DNA of 17,230 nt from Acinetobacter sp. (GCA_030152275.1 JASLHF010000036.1:1-17230), one strand, 5' to 3'. Positions 1 through 7,234 are shown, numbered from the stretch's first letter. Numbers and translations are program-made. The notes: generated from the letters alone by a model not told the origin.

Positions 1-1161
1 GCCCCAGACCATTTTTGCTGGAATAAATGCGGAAATCAGCAATGCATATACTGGCAGGCGCGCAGAACACGTCATCAGCGGCGCGACTAAAATCGTGGTT
101 AAACGGTCACGCGGATCGCTGATGCTGCGGGTGGCCATAATGCCCGGCACCGCACAGGCGAAACTGGAAAGCAGCGGAATAAAGGCACGACCGCTGAGGC
201 CCGCTTTAAACATTAATTTATCCAGCAAGAACGCGGCACGCGGCAGATAGCCGGATTCCTCCAGCACCAAAATAAAGAAAAACAGGATCAAAATCTGCGG
301 CAGAAACACCACCACGCCGCCCGCGCCAGCAATAATGCCGTCCACCACCAAACTGTTCAGCAAAGGATGCGAAATATAGCCGCCAACCGTTTCACCCAGC
401 CAGCCAAAGAGCGCTTCAATGCCGTCCATAAATGGCGCAGCCCAAGCAAATACTGCCTGAAAGACCACAAACATCATGACCGCCAAGCTGATTAGGCCAA
501 AAACCGGATGCAAAAAGATTTTATCCAGAAAATCTGAACGTTTATCTTCATGGTCTACGAACACCACCACATCTTTTAAAATTTGGCCAATTTTGTCATG
601 GTTAGAGCCTGAAACTTTAACATCACTCAGCTCGGTATCCGGTGTTCTAAAGGTTTCTGCCTCCAGAGCGCCCATCAAGTTTTCAATACCAGCATTGCGC
701 ACAGCGACTGTTTCAACCACAGGAACGCCCAAACGCTGAGACAGCTTCTGGGTATTGATCTGCATGCCGCGGCGGCGCGCTTCATCCATCATGTTCAGAA
801 CAAGTAAAATTGGACGGCCCAATTCAATCATTTCCATGACTAGACCAAGGTGCAGTTTTAAGTTTGTGGCATCCACCACACACAAAAATGCATCTTGATG
901 GCCTTCTTCGGCAATTTTACCCTGAACCACATCCCGGGTAATCGCTTCATCAGGGCTGGCTGCATTTAAGCTATACGTCCCCGGCAAATCCAGCACACGC
1001 ACCGGACGTCCAGACGGCAGCGTGAACTGACCGACTTTGCGTTCTACTGTTACGCCGGCATAGTTAGCAACCTTTTGACGAGTGCCAGTTAAATGGTTAA
1101 ATAATGATGTTTTACCGCAGTTCGGATTACCGACAAGGGCAATGCGCAGCGCCTCACTCAT
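1..1161 (-). CDS. feoB: Ferrous iron transporter FeoB, N-terminal 387 residues (runs off left edge)
   Basis: FeoB is the inner-membrane Fe(II) permease, with a cytosolic GTPase domain fused to a membrane channel. The GTPase motifs are visible: G1 GNPNCGKTS (residues 11-19), G2 Thr38 in AGVTVE, G3 DLPG (58-61) and G4 NMMD (123-126), with a G5-like stretch near 152-157. A linker with acidic residues leads to the membrane part. The first gate region is recognisable, with EESGYLPRAAF near 302-311, SFACAVPG near 333-340 and APLMTCSARLP near 360-370; the cysteines lie at 336 and 365. The C-terminal part lies outside the window, so about 40% of a usual FeoB is missing here only because of the edge. 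The ATG overlaps the feoA stop (ATGA), implying translational coupling. Whether feoC follows cannot be seen. Confidence 0.97.
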   Translation of the reverse strand, partial: MSEALRIALVGNPNCGKTSLFNHLTGTRQKVANYAGVTVERKVGQFTLPSGRPVRVLDLPGTYSLNAASPDEAITRDVVQGKIAEEGHQDAFLCVVDATNLKLHLGLVMEMIELGRPILLVLNMMDEARRRGMQINTQKLSQRLGVPVVETVAVRNAGIENLMGALEAETFRTPDTELSDVKVSGSNHDKIGQILKDVVVFVDHEDKRSDFLDKIFLHPVFGLISLAVMMFVVFQAVFAWAAPFMDGIEALFGWLGETVGGYISHPLLNSLVVDGIIAGAGGVVVFLPQILILFFFILVLEESGYLPRAAFLLDKLMFKAGLSGRAFIPLLSSFACAVPGIMATRSISDPRDRLTTILVAPLMTCSARLPVYALLISAFIPAKMVWG

Positions 1162-1415
1162 GCCGGCACTCCTTCAATTTCTATTTTTTCAGCTTCAACT
1201 TTGCGCAGCGCAAAACGGGTAAAACCAATTTGAATCAAAATCGGATCGCCGCCAAAAATGCCTTTTGTAATCACCTGCACAGGGGTACCCGGAATAAAGC
1301 CCAATGTTTCCAATCGGCTCGCAACAAGGTCAGTCTGGGAGTTTTGCTCATTCACAGTGCGGTGCACTTTATGAATGACGGCTGACTGTTTGACTTTTAA
1401 ATCAGATAAACGCAC
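1158..1415 (-). CDS. feoA: Ferrous iron transport accessory protein FeoA (85 aa)
   Basis: FeoA is a small cytosolic SH3-like protein needed for FeoB-dependent Fe(II) uptake, probably by contacting FeoB. The 85-residue length is typical. The family pattern is visible: a start resembling MRLSDLK, then RLETLGFIPGTPVQVI in the middle and a final stretch ending FALRKVEAEKIEIE. The start codon is GTG (1413-1415), with GGA about 6 nt upstream and AGGA a little further. No upstream in-frame ATG fits the family better. The last base triplet overlaps the feoB ATG. It is the first gene of the feo operon and is preceded by a near-consensus promoter with a Fur-box-like sequence. Confidence 0.95.
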   Translation of the reverse strand: MRLSDLKVKQSAVIHKVHRTVNEQNSQTDLVASRLETLGFIPGTPVQVITKGIFGGDPILIQIGFTRFALRKVEAEKIEIEGVPA

Positions 1416-1444
1416 GACGTATCCAATCCTGAAAAATTTTGCAC

Positions 1445-1474
1445 ATTATACAAGCAAATGAGAATAATTAACAA
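1445..1474 (-). promoter_or_regulatory. feoAB promoter
   Basis: On the minus strand a perfect -10 box TATAAT (1445-1450) lies 18 bp from a partial -35 box TTGTTA (1469-1474, 4 of 6 consensus bases). Transcription would start near 1438, about 20 nt before the feoA GTG. This is a clear match in the expected place. The start point itself is inferred. Confidence 0.75.
1459..1473. promoter_or_regulatory. Fur-box-like operator within the feoAB promoter
   Basis: TGAGAATAATTAACA matches the 7-1-7 Fur consensus TGATAATnATTATCA at 12 of 14 defined positions. It lies between the -35 and -10 boxes of the feoA promoter and overlaps the -35. Iron-loaded Fur bound here would block RNA polymerase, so feoAB is probably induced in iron limitation. 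The match is seen; binding is inferred from the known control of feo operons. Confidence 0.7.
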
Positions 1475-1520
1475 TTCAGATTCGATTTCAATTCAGCTTT
1501 GGTCTGCTGTGCATCGACAG

Positions 1521-1563
1521 CGGGGCAAAATTGATTTACATTGCTCAAAGCCCCGATTTTATT
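1521..1563 (+). promoter_or_regulatory. Candidate xerD promoter overlapping a GC hairpin
   Basis: TTTACA (1535-1540, 5 of 6 to the -35 consensus) is 17 bp from TTTATT (1558-1563, 4 of 6 to the -10), giving a start near 1570 and a leader of about 20 nt. The same stretch holds an inverted repeat, CGGGGC (1521-1526) and GCCCCG (1550-1555), with an inner TTGA/TCAA pair, followed by ATTTTATT. It could instead act as a weak terminator or an operator. No good ribosome binding site follows. Both readings are tentative. Confidence 0.35.
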
Positions 1564-1588
1564 GACTTAAGTCCCAAAAAACTGCGCC

Positions 1589-2506
1589 ATGTTAAATAAA
1601 AAACCCCGCGTGCCAGCCCCAATAGCTATTCCCGATCCGCTGATTTTCCTGCAAGGATTCCGTGATTATCTGATTGCGCAAACGGTCAGCCCGCATACCC
1701 GAAATGCCTATTTATCTGATTTAATTCAATGCAGTGAATGCTGCCGCGCGCCTATGCCTGAATGGAGCAGCGATGATATTGCGGATGTGCTGCTGAGCTT
1801 AACCAAACAAGGGAAAAGTCCGCGTTCGATTGCGCGCGCATTGTCTGCCATGCGCGCTTTTTTTAAATTTTTACGCGAACAAAAATTGCGCAGCGACAAC
1901 CCCGTTGCAAACCATAAAACGCCTAAACTGGGCCGCGCCTTACCCAAAGATCTGTCTGAAAACGATGTCGAAGCATTGATTCAAGCCCCAGACATCGAAA
2001 CTGCGCTGGGTTTGCGTGACCGCGCTATGCTCGAGGTGCTGTATGCCTGCGGACTGCGTGTCAGTGAATTGCTGAATCTGCGTTTAGAACTGATCAATCT
2101 GAAACAGGGCTATTTACGCATTACCGGCAAAGGCAATAAAGAACGTTTGGTGCCTTTGGGCCAAACCGCATGTGAATGGATCGAAAAATATCTGGCCGAA
2201 TCGCGTCCGGCATTGTACAAAAGCGCCACCGACACCCTGTTTTTAACGCAGCACGGCGGCTTAATGAGCCGGCAAAACTTCTGGTATGTCATCAAACGCT
2301 ACGCGCTGCAGGCCGGCATACAGGCAGAGCTTTCACCGCATACCCTGCGCCATGCTTTCGCCACGCATTTGCTCAATCACGGCGCAGATCTACGTGTGGT
2401 GCAAATGCTGCTGGGCCACAGCGATTTATCTACGACTCAGATCTATACCCATGTTGCGCAGGTGCGTATGCAGCAGCTGCATGCTGCCCATCATCCGCGC
2501 GCTTAA
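1589..2506 (+). CDS. xerD: Site-specific tyrosine recombinase XerD (305 aa)
   Basis: XerD acts with XerC at the chromosomal dif site to resolve chromosome dimers at cell division, under FtsK control. The N-terminal SAM-like core-binding domain spans about residues 20-105 and the catalytic domain about 118-300. All catalytic residues are present: Arg157 (GLRVSE), Lys181 (GKGNKER), His251 and Arg254 (SPHTLRH), His277 (LLGHS) and the nucleophile Tyr286 (QIYTH). The end, HHPRA, and the block LNHGADLRVVQMLLGHSDLS follow E. coli XerD closely and favour XerD over XerC. Length is normal (E. coli 298). The ATG lacks an obvious ribosome binding site, but no alternative start is better. The following dsbC, hom and thrC reproduce the order known in Pseudomonas. 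Confidence 0.96.
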   Translation: MLNKKPRVPAPIAIPDPLIFLQGFRDYLIAQTVSPHTRNAYLSDLIQCSECCRAPMPEWSSDDIADVLLSLTKQGKSPRSIARALSAMRAFFKFLREQKLRSDNPVANHKTPKLGRALPKDLSENDVEALIQAPDIETALGLRDRAMLEVLYACGLRVSELLNLRLELINLKQGYLRITGKGNKERLVPLGQTACEWIEKYLAESRPALYKSATDTLFLTQHGGLMSRQNFWYVIKRYALQAGIQAELSPHTLRHAFATHLLNHGADLRVVQMLLGHSDLSTTQIYTHVAQVRMQQLHAAHHPRA

Positions 2507-2602
2507 CGGCGTGAAATATCAGACCAAGAAATGATATTGGGCCGGTTTTTTTGTTATGCTAATCGGCCAGTTTTATTAAAGCTAAAAGAAAAAGGGTTGT
2601 TT

Positions 2603-3418
2603 ATGCTATTTACCCGTTCAAAACTTGTTATCGCGTGCACACTGGCAGCCGGCCTAAGTTTAACGGCCTGCTCCAAATCCAATTCAGATGAAGACAAACA
2701 GGCGCCCTTGACTGCGAGCGCGCCGGCAACTGGGGAAGCATCCAACCTTTCAGAACGCAATGCGCAGCAGCGCCTGATCAACACGCTGCAGGACGGTCTT
2801 AAAAAAGCCAATATCAATGCCAAAATTACGGATGCAGAACCGACCGAAGTTCCGAATTTATATTGGGTCAGCTTCGAGGGCATGCCTTCCGTCTATGCGA
2901 CTGCCGACGGCAAATACATTCTGCAGGGTGAAGTGGTCCGTCTAGGCGGTAAAGAACTGTACAATGTCAGCCAAAACATGCAGGCAGCCAATACCAAAAA
3001 AATCTTTGCCAAACTGAAAACTGAAGACCTGATTGTGTACAAAGCCAAAGGCAAGACCCAGCATGTGGTCTATGTCTTTACCGATGCCAGCTGCCCGTAC
3101 TGCCACAAACTGCATGAACACATGGATGAAATTACCGGTAAAGGCATTGAAGTGCGCTATATCGCTTGGCCGCGCGGTGAACAATTTATTCCAGCAATGG
3201 AAAGCGTCTGGTGCAGCGCAGACCGTCAAGCGGCCTTTAATCAGGCCATTTCAGGCGCGCAGCTGCCGCCGGCAACCTGTAAAAACCCTGTGCGCGATAT
3301 GTACCAAATGGGTCTGAACATCGGTGTTAACGGCACACCGGCCATTTACAGTCCAGACGGCGAATATCTGGGCGGATACATGGAGCCAAGCGAGCTGATC
3401 AAGCGTTTAAATAAATAA
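2603..3418 (+). CDS. dsbC: Thiol:disulfide isomerase DsbC, predicted lipoprotein (271 aa)
   Basis: DsbC is a periplasmic dimeric isomerase that reshuffles wrong disulfides and is kept reduced by DsbD. The chosen ATG has AAAGGG 6 nt upstream; an in-frame ATG at 2531 would add 24 residues ahead of the signal sequence and has no such site. A hydrophobic signal ends in the lipobox LTAC with Cys23 and Ser at +2, which predicts a lipoprotein, probably of the outer membrane. A Ser/Ala/Pro-rich linker (24-48) follows, then a DsbC dimerisation domain (about 50-120) and a thioredoxin fold. The active site is CPYC (164-167), where E. coli DsbC has CGYC. The structural disulfide pair Cys204 and Cys226 and the cis-proline loop Thr245-Pro246 are kept. 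It lies 96 bp after xerD. Confidence 0.93.
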   Translation: MLFTRSKLVIACTLAAGLSLTACSKSNSDEDKQAPLTASAPATGEASNLSERNAQQRLINTLQDGLKKANINAKITDAEPTEVPNLYWVSFEGMPSVYATADGKYILQGEVVRLGGKELYNVSQNMQAANTKKIFAKLKTEDLIVYKAKGKTQHVVYVFTDASCPYCHKLHEHMDEITGKGIEVRYIAWPRGEQFIPAMESVWCSADRQAAFNQAISGAQLPPATCKNPVRDMYQMGLNIGVNGTPAIYSPDGEYLGGYMEPSELIKRLNK

Positions 3419-3471
3419 ATTTTATTGATTAAATTACTGTTTTTTATCAATAGAGATAAAGTTGTGAATCT

Positions 3472-3507
3472 CCTAGAGTCATAGGCTTTTTTTAGCTATG
3501 ATCTAGG
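3472..3507. other. Large imperfect inverted repeat in the hom leader
   Basis: CCTAGA (3472-3477) pairs with TCTAGG (3502-3507), TCATAG (3479-3484) with CTATGA (3496-3501), and CT (3486-3487) with AG (3494-3495). This gives 14 base pairs with two single-G bulges on one side and a loop of six T. The repeat contains a -10-like TATGAT (3497-3502) and ends 38 nt before the hom start. No T-tract follows directly, so it is not an ordinary terminator of dsbC. It may be an operator or an RNA leader hairpin. Confidence 0.6.
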
Positions 3508-3545
3508 CTGATTTTAAGAATTTGATGAAATAAATGGAGTGTGAC

Positions 3546-4850
3546 GTGAAACCAGTTCGTCTGGCAATCCTCGGTCTTGGTACTGTGGGTGGTGGTGCCC
3601 TTAAACTACTAAAAGAAAATGCTGCTGAGATTAGACGTCGCACCGGTCGTGAAATTGAAATTACCCATGTCGGCACCCGCCGTCCCCGTCCTGATTTAGA
3701 GCTTCCTGCTTCAGTCAAGCAAAGCGCGGACCTGATGGACATTGTGCGCCAGCCCGATGTGGACGTTGTAGTTGAAGTCATGGGCGGCATTCACCCTGCC
3801 TATGAAGTCATTAAAGAAGCCATTATCAACGGCAAACAAGTCGTGACTGCCAACAAGGCGCTTCTAGCCGAATACGGCAATGAACTGTTTAAACTGGCCG
3901 ATGATCACCATGTGCAAATTGCCTATGAAGCGGCAGTAGCTGGCGGCATTCCAATTATTAAAGTCATGCGTGAAGGCTTAGCAGCCAACAAAATTGACTG
4001 GCTGGCGGGCATCATTAACGGCACAGGCAACTTTATTCTGACTGAAATGCGCGAAAAAGGCCGCGCTTTTGCTGACGTTTTAAAAGAAGCGCAAGAGCTG
4101 GGTTATGCAGAAGCAGACCCAACTTTTGACGTTGAAGGTATTGATGCGGCACACAAACTGACTTTACTTGCCTCAATTGCATTTGGTATCCCACTTCAGT
4201 TTGACAAAGTCTTCACTGAAGGCATCAGTAAAATCACTGCACAAGATGTGAAATATGCAGAAGACTTAGGCTTCCGTATTAAACATTTAGGCATCGCACG
4301 CCGTGCAGCAACAGGGATTGAGCTTCGTGTCCATCCAACATTAATCCCTGAAGATCAGCTCATCGCCAATGTAAATGGCGTGAAAAATGCGGTCTTGGTT
4401 CAAGCCAATGCCGTTGGCCCTACTCTGTACTATGGCGCAGGTGCGGGCGCAGGCCCTACAGCTTCTGCCGTTGTGGCGGACGTAGTAGATATCGTCCGCG
4501 ACATTTCATACACTGAAGACGGTGCAGGCACCATTCCGCAACTGGCTTTTGAAAGCTTAAGCGACTTGCCAATTCTGTCACGTGAAGAAATGACCACCGG
4601 ATACTACATCCGTATTAACGCTGAAGATCAAACCGGCGTTCTTGCAGATGTCACCACCATTTTAAGCCGTGCAGGCATCAGCATTGATGCCATCATGCAA
4701 CAATCACGCTTAAAAGACCTTATTCCTATCGTGATTCTCACTGATCCAGTGAAAGAATCAAAAATGGATGAAGCCCTTCAGCAAATTCAAGCATTGCCCG
4801 TCATTCATGGCGAAATTGTACGAATTCGTTTAGAATCGCTTGATAATTAA
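3546..4850 (+). CDS. hom: Homoserine dehydrogenase (434 aa)
   Basis: This cytosolic enzyme reduces aspartate semialdehyde to homoserine with NAD(P)H, at the branch to threonine and methionine. The GTG at 3546 is chosen because GGAG lies 6 nt upstream and the protein then begins with MKPVRLAILGLGTVGGG, the nucleotide-binding GxGxxG motif. An ATG at 3534 would add only four residues and lacks a site. The catalytic domain carries TANKALLAEYG, the substrate-binding EAAVAGGIPIIK and the family signature GIINGTGNFILTEM. The region from about residue 350 is an ACT domain (DQTGVLADVTTILSRAGISI), the usual seat of feedback inhibition by threonine. It is a monofunctional enzyme without a fused aspartokinase, of the usual length for Pseudomonas-type Hom. 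thrC follows 62 bp later. Confidence 0.96.
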   Translation: MKPVRLAILGLGTVGGGALKLLKENAAEIRRRTGREIEITHVGTRRPRPDLELPASVKQSADLMDIVRQPDVDVVVEVMGGIHPAYEVIKEAIINGKQVVTANKALLAEYGNELFKLADDHHVQIAYEAAVAGGIPIIKVMREGLAANKIDWLAGIINGTGNFILTEMREKGRAFADVLKEAQELGYAEADPTFDVEGIDAAHKLTLLASIAFGIPLQFDKVFTEGISKITAQDVKYAEDLGFRIKHLGIARRAATGIELRVHPTLIPEDQLIANVNGVKNAVLVQANAVGPTLYYGAGAGAGPTASAVVADVVDIVRDISYTEDGAGTIPQLAFESLSDLPILSREEMTTGYYIRINAEDQTGVLADVTTILSRAGISIDAIMQQSRLKDLIPIVILTDPVKESKMDEALQQIQALPVIHGEIVRIRLESLDN

Positions 4851-4856
4851 TCGGGT

Positions 4857-4882
4857 CGAGGGGAATATTTCCATTCCTCTCG
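4857..4882 (+). other. Intercistronic hairpin between hom and thrC
   Basis: GAGGGGAA (4858-4865) can pair with TTCCTCTC (4874-4881) over 8 positions, with one G-U pair and an 8-nt loop. No run of T follows, so it should not end transcription efficiently. It may protect or process the hom-thrC message. The pairing is seen; the role is a guess. Confidence 0.45.
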
Positions 4883-4912
4883 CCAAGCTCTACACACAAT
4901 TGGAACATCATC

Positions 4913-6052
4913 ATGTCAAATGCCAATCGTTATACTGGTTTAGTTGACCGCTATCGCGACCGTTTACCTGTATCTGCAACAACTCGCGCAATTTCTTTGG
5001 GCGAAGGCAACACGCCGCTGATCAAGCTTGAGAACATTCCGCGCATTATTGGTAAAGATGTTGAAATTTATGTGAAGTACGAGGGCTTAAACCCGACTGG
5101 TTCATTTAAAGACCGCGGCATGACCATGGCGGTAACAAAAGCGGTTGAAGAAGGCTCTAAAGCCATTATTTGCGCTTCTACCGGCAACACTTCTGCGGCG
5201 GCGGCGGCTTATGCTGCACGTGCAGGCATCAAAGCGTTTGTTTTAATCCCTGAAGGCAAAATTGCCATGGGTAAAATGGCGCAAGCCATGATGTATGGCG
5301 CGGTAACCATGCAAATTCACGGCAACTTCGATGACGGTATGCGTCTGGTGAAAGAAGTTGCAGATCAAGCGCCTGTAACCATTGTAAACTCAATCAACCC
5401 GTACCGTTTGCAAGGTCAAAAAACCATTGCCTACGAAATCGTGGATGAGCTCGGCCGTGCACCAGATTACCACTGCCTGCCAGTTGGTAACGCGGGCAAT
5501 ATCACTGCACACTGGATGGGTTATACCGAAGCAGTGGCGAATCAGCCAAAAGAACAGTTTGAACAAGTGGTTTATGATCCTGAAACTGATCAATTCACTG
5601 GCCCTAAACCAGCGGGCTTGCCTATTATGGCGGGTTACCAAGCTTCTGGCGCGGCGCCATTCCTGCGCGGTGCGCCGGTTGAAAACCCTGAAACGGTTGC
5701 AACAGCAATCCGTATTGGCAACCCGCAAAGCTGGAACCATGCAAAAGCAGTTGTGCGTGATTCTCAAGGTTGGTTCGATGAATTAACTGATGCTGAAATC
5801 TTAGAAGCGCAGCGTCTGCTTTCGATGTATGAAGGTGTATTCGTAGAACCTGCTTCTGCAGCTTCTGTCGGCGGTGCAATTCGTGACATTAAAGCAGGTA
5901 AAATTGCTGAAGGCTCTGTGATCGTCTGTACTGTAACAGGTAATGGTCTGAAAGATCCGGATACTGCCATTAAGCAATGCCAAGATGCCGTGATGCTGTC
6001 GATTGATGCCACTATGGATCAAGTACGCGATTCGATTCTGTCTAATATGTAA
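4913..6052 (+). CDS. thrC: Threonine synthase (379 aa)
   Basis: ThrC converts O-phosphohomoserine to threonine with pyridoxal phosphate, the last step of threonine synthesis, in the cytosol. The cofactor lysine is Lys66 in NPTGSFKDRG. The substrate loop SLGEGNTPLIKL (28-39), the ASTGNTSAA block (88-96) and the glycine-rich phosphate loop VGNAGN (191-196) are all intact. Near the end TVTGNGLKD fits the PLP type II fold. Length of about 380 places it in the short class found in Pseudomonas and Bacillus, not the 430-residue E. coli type. GGAA lies 7 nt upstream of the ATG. Homoserine kinase (thrB or an analogue) is not between hom and thrC and must be encoded elsewhere. hom-thrC is probably one transcript ending at the terminator just downstream. 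Confidence 0.97.
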   Translation: MSNANRYTGLVDRYRDRLPVSATTRAISLGEGNTPLIKLENIPRIIGKDVEIYVKYEGLNPTGSFKDRGMTMAVTKAVEEGSKAIICASTGNTSAAAAAYAARAGIKAFVLIPEGKIAMGKMAQAMMYGAVTMQIHGNFDDGMRLVKEVADQAPVTIVNSINPYRLQGQKTIAYEIVDELGRAPDYHCLPVGNAGNITAHWMGYTEAVANQPKEQFEQVVYDPETDQFTGPKPAGLPIMAGYQASGAAPFLRGAPVENPETVATAIRIGNPQSWNHAKAVVRDSQGWFDELTDAEILEAQRLLSMYEGVFVEPASAASVGGAIRDIKAGKIAEGSVIVCTVTGNGLKDPDTAIKQCQDAVMLSIDATMDQVRDSILSNM

Positions 6053-6071
6053 TTCATCTTCGGATTGAATG

Positions 6072-6101
6072 AAAAAGCCCTGCATCTGCAGGGCTTTTTT
6101 T
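6072..6101. terminator. Bidirectional rho-independent terminator after thrC and pbpG
   Basis: GCCCTGCA (6077-6084) and TGCAGGGC (6087-6094) form a GC-rich stem, flanked by an A run (6072-6076) and a T run (6095-6101). With the A/T flanks the stem extends to 13 pairs around a very small loop. It would end the hom-thrC transcript and, read on the other strand, the converging pbpG transcript. Confidence 0.92.
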
Positions 6102-6114
6102 ACGCCTTTCAATT

Positions 6115-6160
6115 CACTTCAGCATTTAAACGTTGAGTAGATCTAAACGCTGATGCAGTG
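6115..6160. repeat. Inverted and direct repeat just beyond pbpG
   Basis: CACTTCAGC (6115-6123) can pair with GCTGA (6149-6153) and AGTG (6157-6160) across a 3-nt bulge. Within the 25-nt loop side TAAACGTTGA (6127-6136) recurs as TAAACGCTGA (6144-6153). It lies between the pbpG stop and the terminator, so it would be in the 3' untranslated part of the pbpG message. Function unknown. Confidence 0.4.
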
Positions 6161-6175
6161 AAAGAAAATACGCGA

Positions 6176-7234
6176 TTAAATACGCTTAGGAAGCTGTGAG
6201 ACCCAAGTCATTAAACGGGTTGCATCATTGGTGCGGGCCGCTGAAGAATCTGCACCCAGCAGCACCACAACCGCCGGACGGTTATTTAACGTCGTATGCA
6301 TCACCACACAGCGCCCTGCTTCGTTGATATAGCCGGTTTTTGAAATATTGATATTCCAGCCGCCATTGCGCACTAAAGCATTGGTATTATTGGATTTCAA
6401 TACACGGTAGCCTAAATTGAAATCATAGCTTGGCGTGGTCGAAAATTGACGGATCAGGCCATATTGTGAAGCGGTATTCACCAAAATGCCTAAATCACGC
6501 GCTGATGCGACATTTCCAGGGTGCAAGCCCGTTGATTCCATATAATGGGTTGAATTCATGCCCAATGAACGCGCTTTAGCATTCATAGCCGCCACAAAGG
6601 CAGGACGGCCGCCCGGATAGGTTCGCGCCAGAGCAGAGGCCGCTGGATTTTCAGATTTCATCAGCGCCACCAAAAGCGCTTCTGCACGGTTCATACTGTC
6701 GCCTGCACGCAGGGTTGAGCTAGAGCTCTTACACCCAGCACAGGAAAAATCAGATTCCTGCAAAGTAATACGTTCAGACATATTCAAACGCGCATCTGAG
6801 ATCACCACAGCAGTCATCAGCTTGGTAATCGAGGCGATCGGGAAAGCGGTATTGCTGTTTTTACTGTACAGCACCTCACCCGTTTGACCATCCATCACCA
6901 AAGCAGCGCGCGCATTGACAGACGGCTGAGAACCGTAAGCGCTGGTGTCAATAATCTGTACCGATTTTGACGGCGCCTGCTGCACTGCGCCGTTCGCGCT
7001 GCGGATAGAAGTCGTGACTTTGGTAGAGCCTTGCGGAGAAGGCTCATCTGAAATGCTGGCAGATGCTGAAACATCGCTATTCAGCAGCATATTGGCTTCT
7101 TCAGATGACCAGCTCAGGTTGGCTTGGCCAGCGTTTGGATTCATGACAATTTCAGCAAAACTCGTAGAGCTCATGCCAAACAGAAATGAAATTCCCAGCG
7201 CGCGCATTAAAGATTTATTTGAATTCTTGATCAT
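6176..7234 (-). CDS. pbpG: D-Ala-D-Ala endopeptidase PBP7/8 family (352 aa)
   Basis: PbpG is a periplasmic low-molecular-mass penicillin-binding protein that cuts cross-links in peptidoglycan. The S11 peptidase motifs are present: SITK (Ser135 nucleophile, Lys138), SEN (194-196) and KTG (299-301). The ATG at 7234 is preferred: a GAG-type site lies just upstream and it begins a good signal peptide (about residues 1-27, ending TSFA). A more upstream ATG (7288) would add 18 residues and has no ribosome binding site. A Ser/Thr/Ala-rich low-complexity stretch (about 28-105) separates the signal from the catalytic domain, making the protein longer than E. coli PbpG (about 310). An insertion before the SEN motif contains the CAGC pair Cys165/Cys168. 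It is divergent from gacA. Confidence 0.93.
   Translation of the reverse strand: MIKNSNKSLMRALGISFLFGMSSTSFAEIVMNPNAGQANLSWSSEEANMLLNSDVSASASISDEPSPQGSTKVTTSIRSANGAVQQAPSKSVQIIDTSAYGSQPSVNARAALVMDGQTGEVLYSKNSNTAFPIASITKLMTAVVISDARLNMSERITLQESDFSCAGCKSSSSTLRAGDSMNRAEALLVALMKSENPAASALARTYPGGRPAFVAAMNAKARSLGMNSTHYMESTGLHPGNVASARDLGILVNTASQYGLIRQFSTTPSYDFNLGYRVLKSNNTNALVRNGGWNINISKTGYINEAGRCVVMHTTLNNRPAVVVLLGADSSAARTNDATRLMTWVSQLPKRI

Noticed and set aside
1104..1385. 93-codon plus-strand open frame across feoA/feoB
   Set aside because: Antisense to two confidently identified genes with no coding evidence.
1589..2506. Reading xerD as an integrase of a mobile element
   Set aside because: The full-length match to housekeeping XerD, its chromosomal neighbours and absence of attachment repeats or phage genes argue against it.
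2515..2552. Possible terminator after xerD (AATATCA/TGATATT followed later by a T run)
   Set aside because: The stem is only 7 AT-rich pairs and the T run begins 8 nt beyond it after GGGCCGG, so it is too weak to call; xerD and dsbC may be co-transcribed.
2531..2602. N-terminal extension of dsbC from an upstream ATG
   Set aside because: It would place 24 residues ahead of a clear lipoprotein signal and lacks a ribosome binding site; the ATG at 2603 has AAAGGG at 6 nt.
3423..3452. TATTGAT/ATCAATA inverted repeat after dsbC
   Set aside because: Seven AT-rich pairs with a 16-nt spacer and no following T-tract; easily chance in AT-rich sequence.
5390..5767. 125-codon open frame on the minus strand opposite thrC
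   Set aside because: Antisense shadow of a conserved gene; the translation shows no known domain and is rich in Cys, Arg and His as expected of noise.
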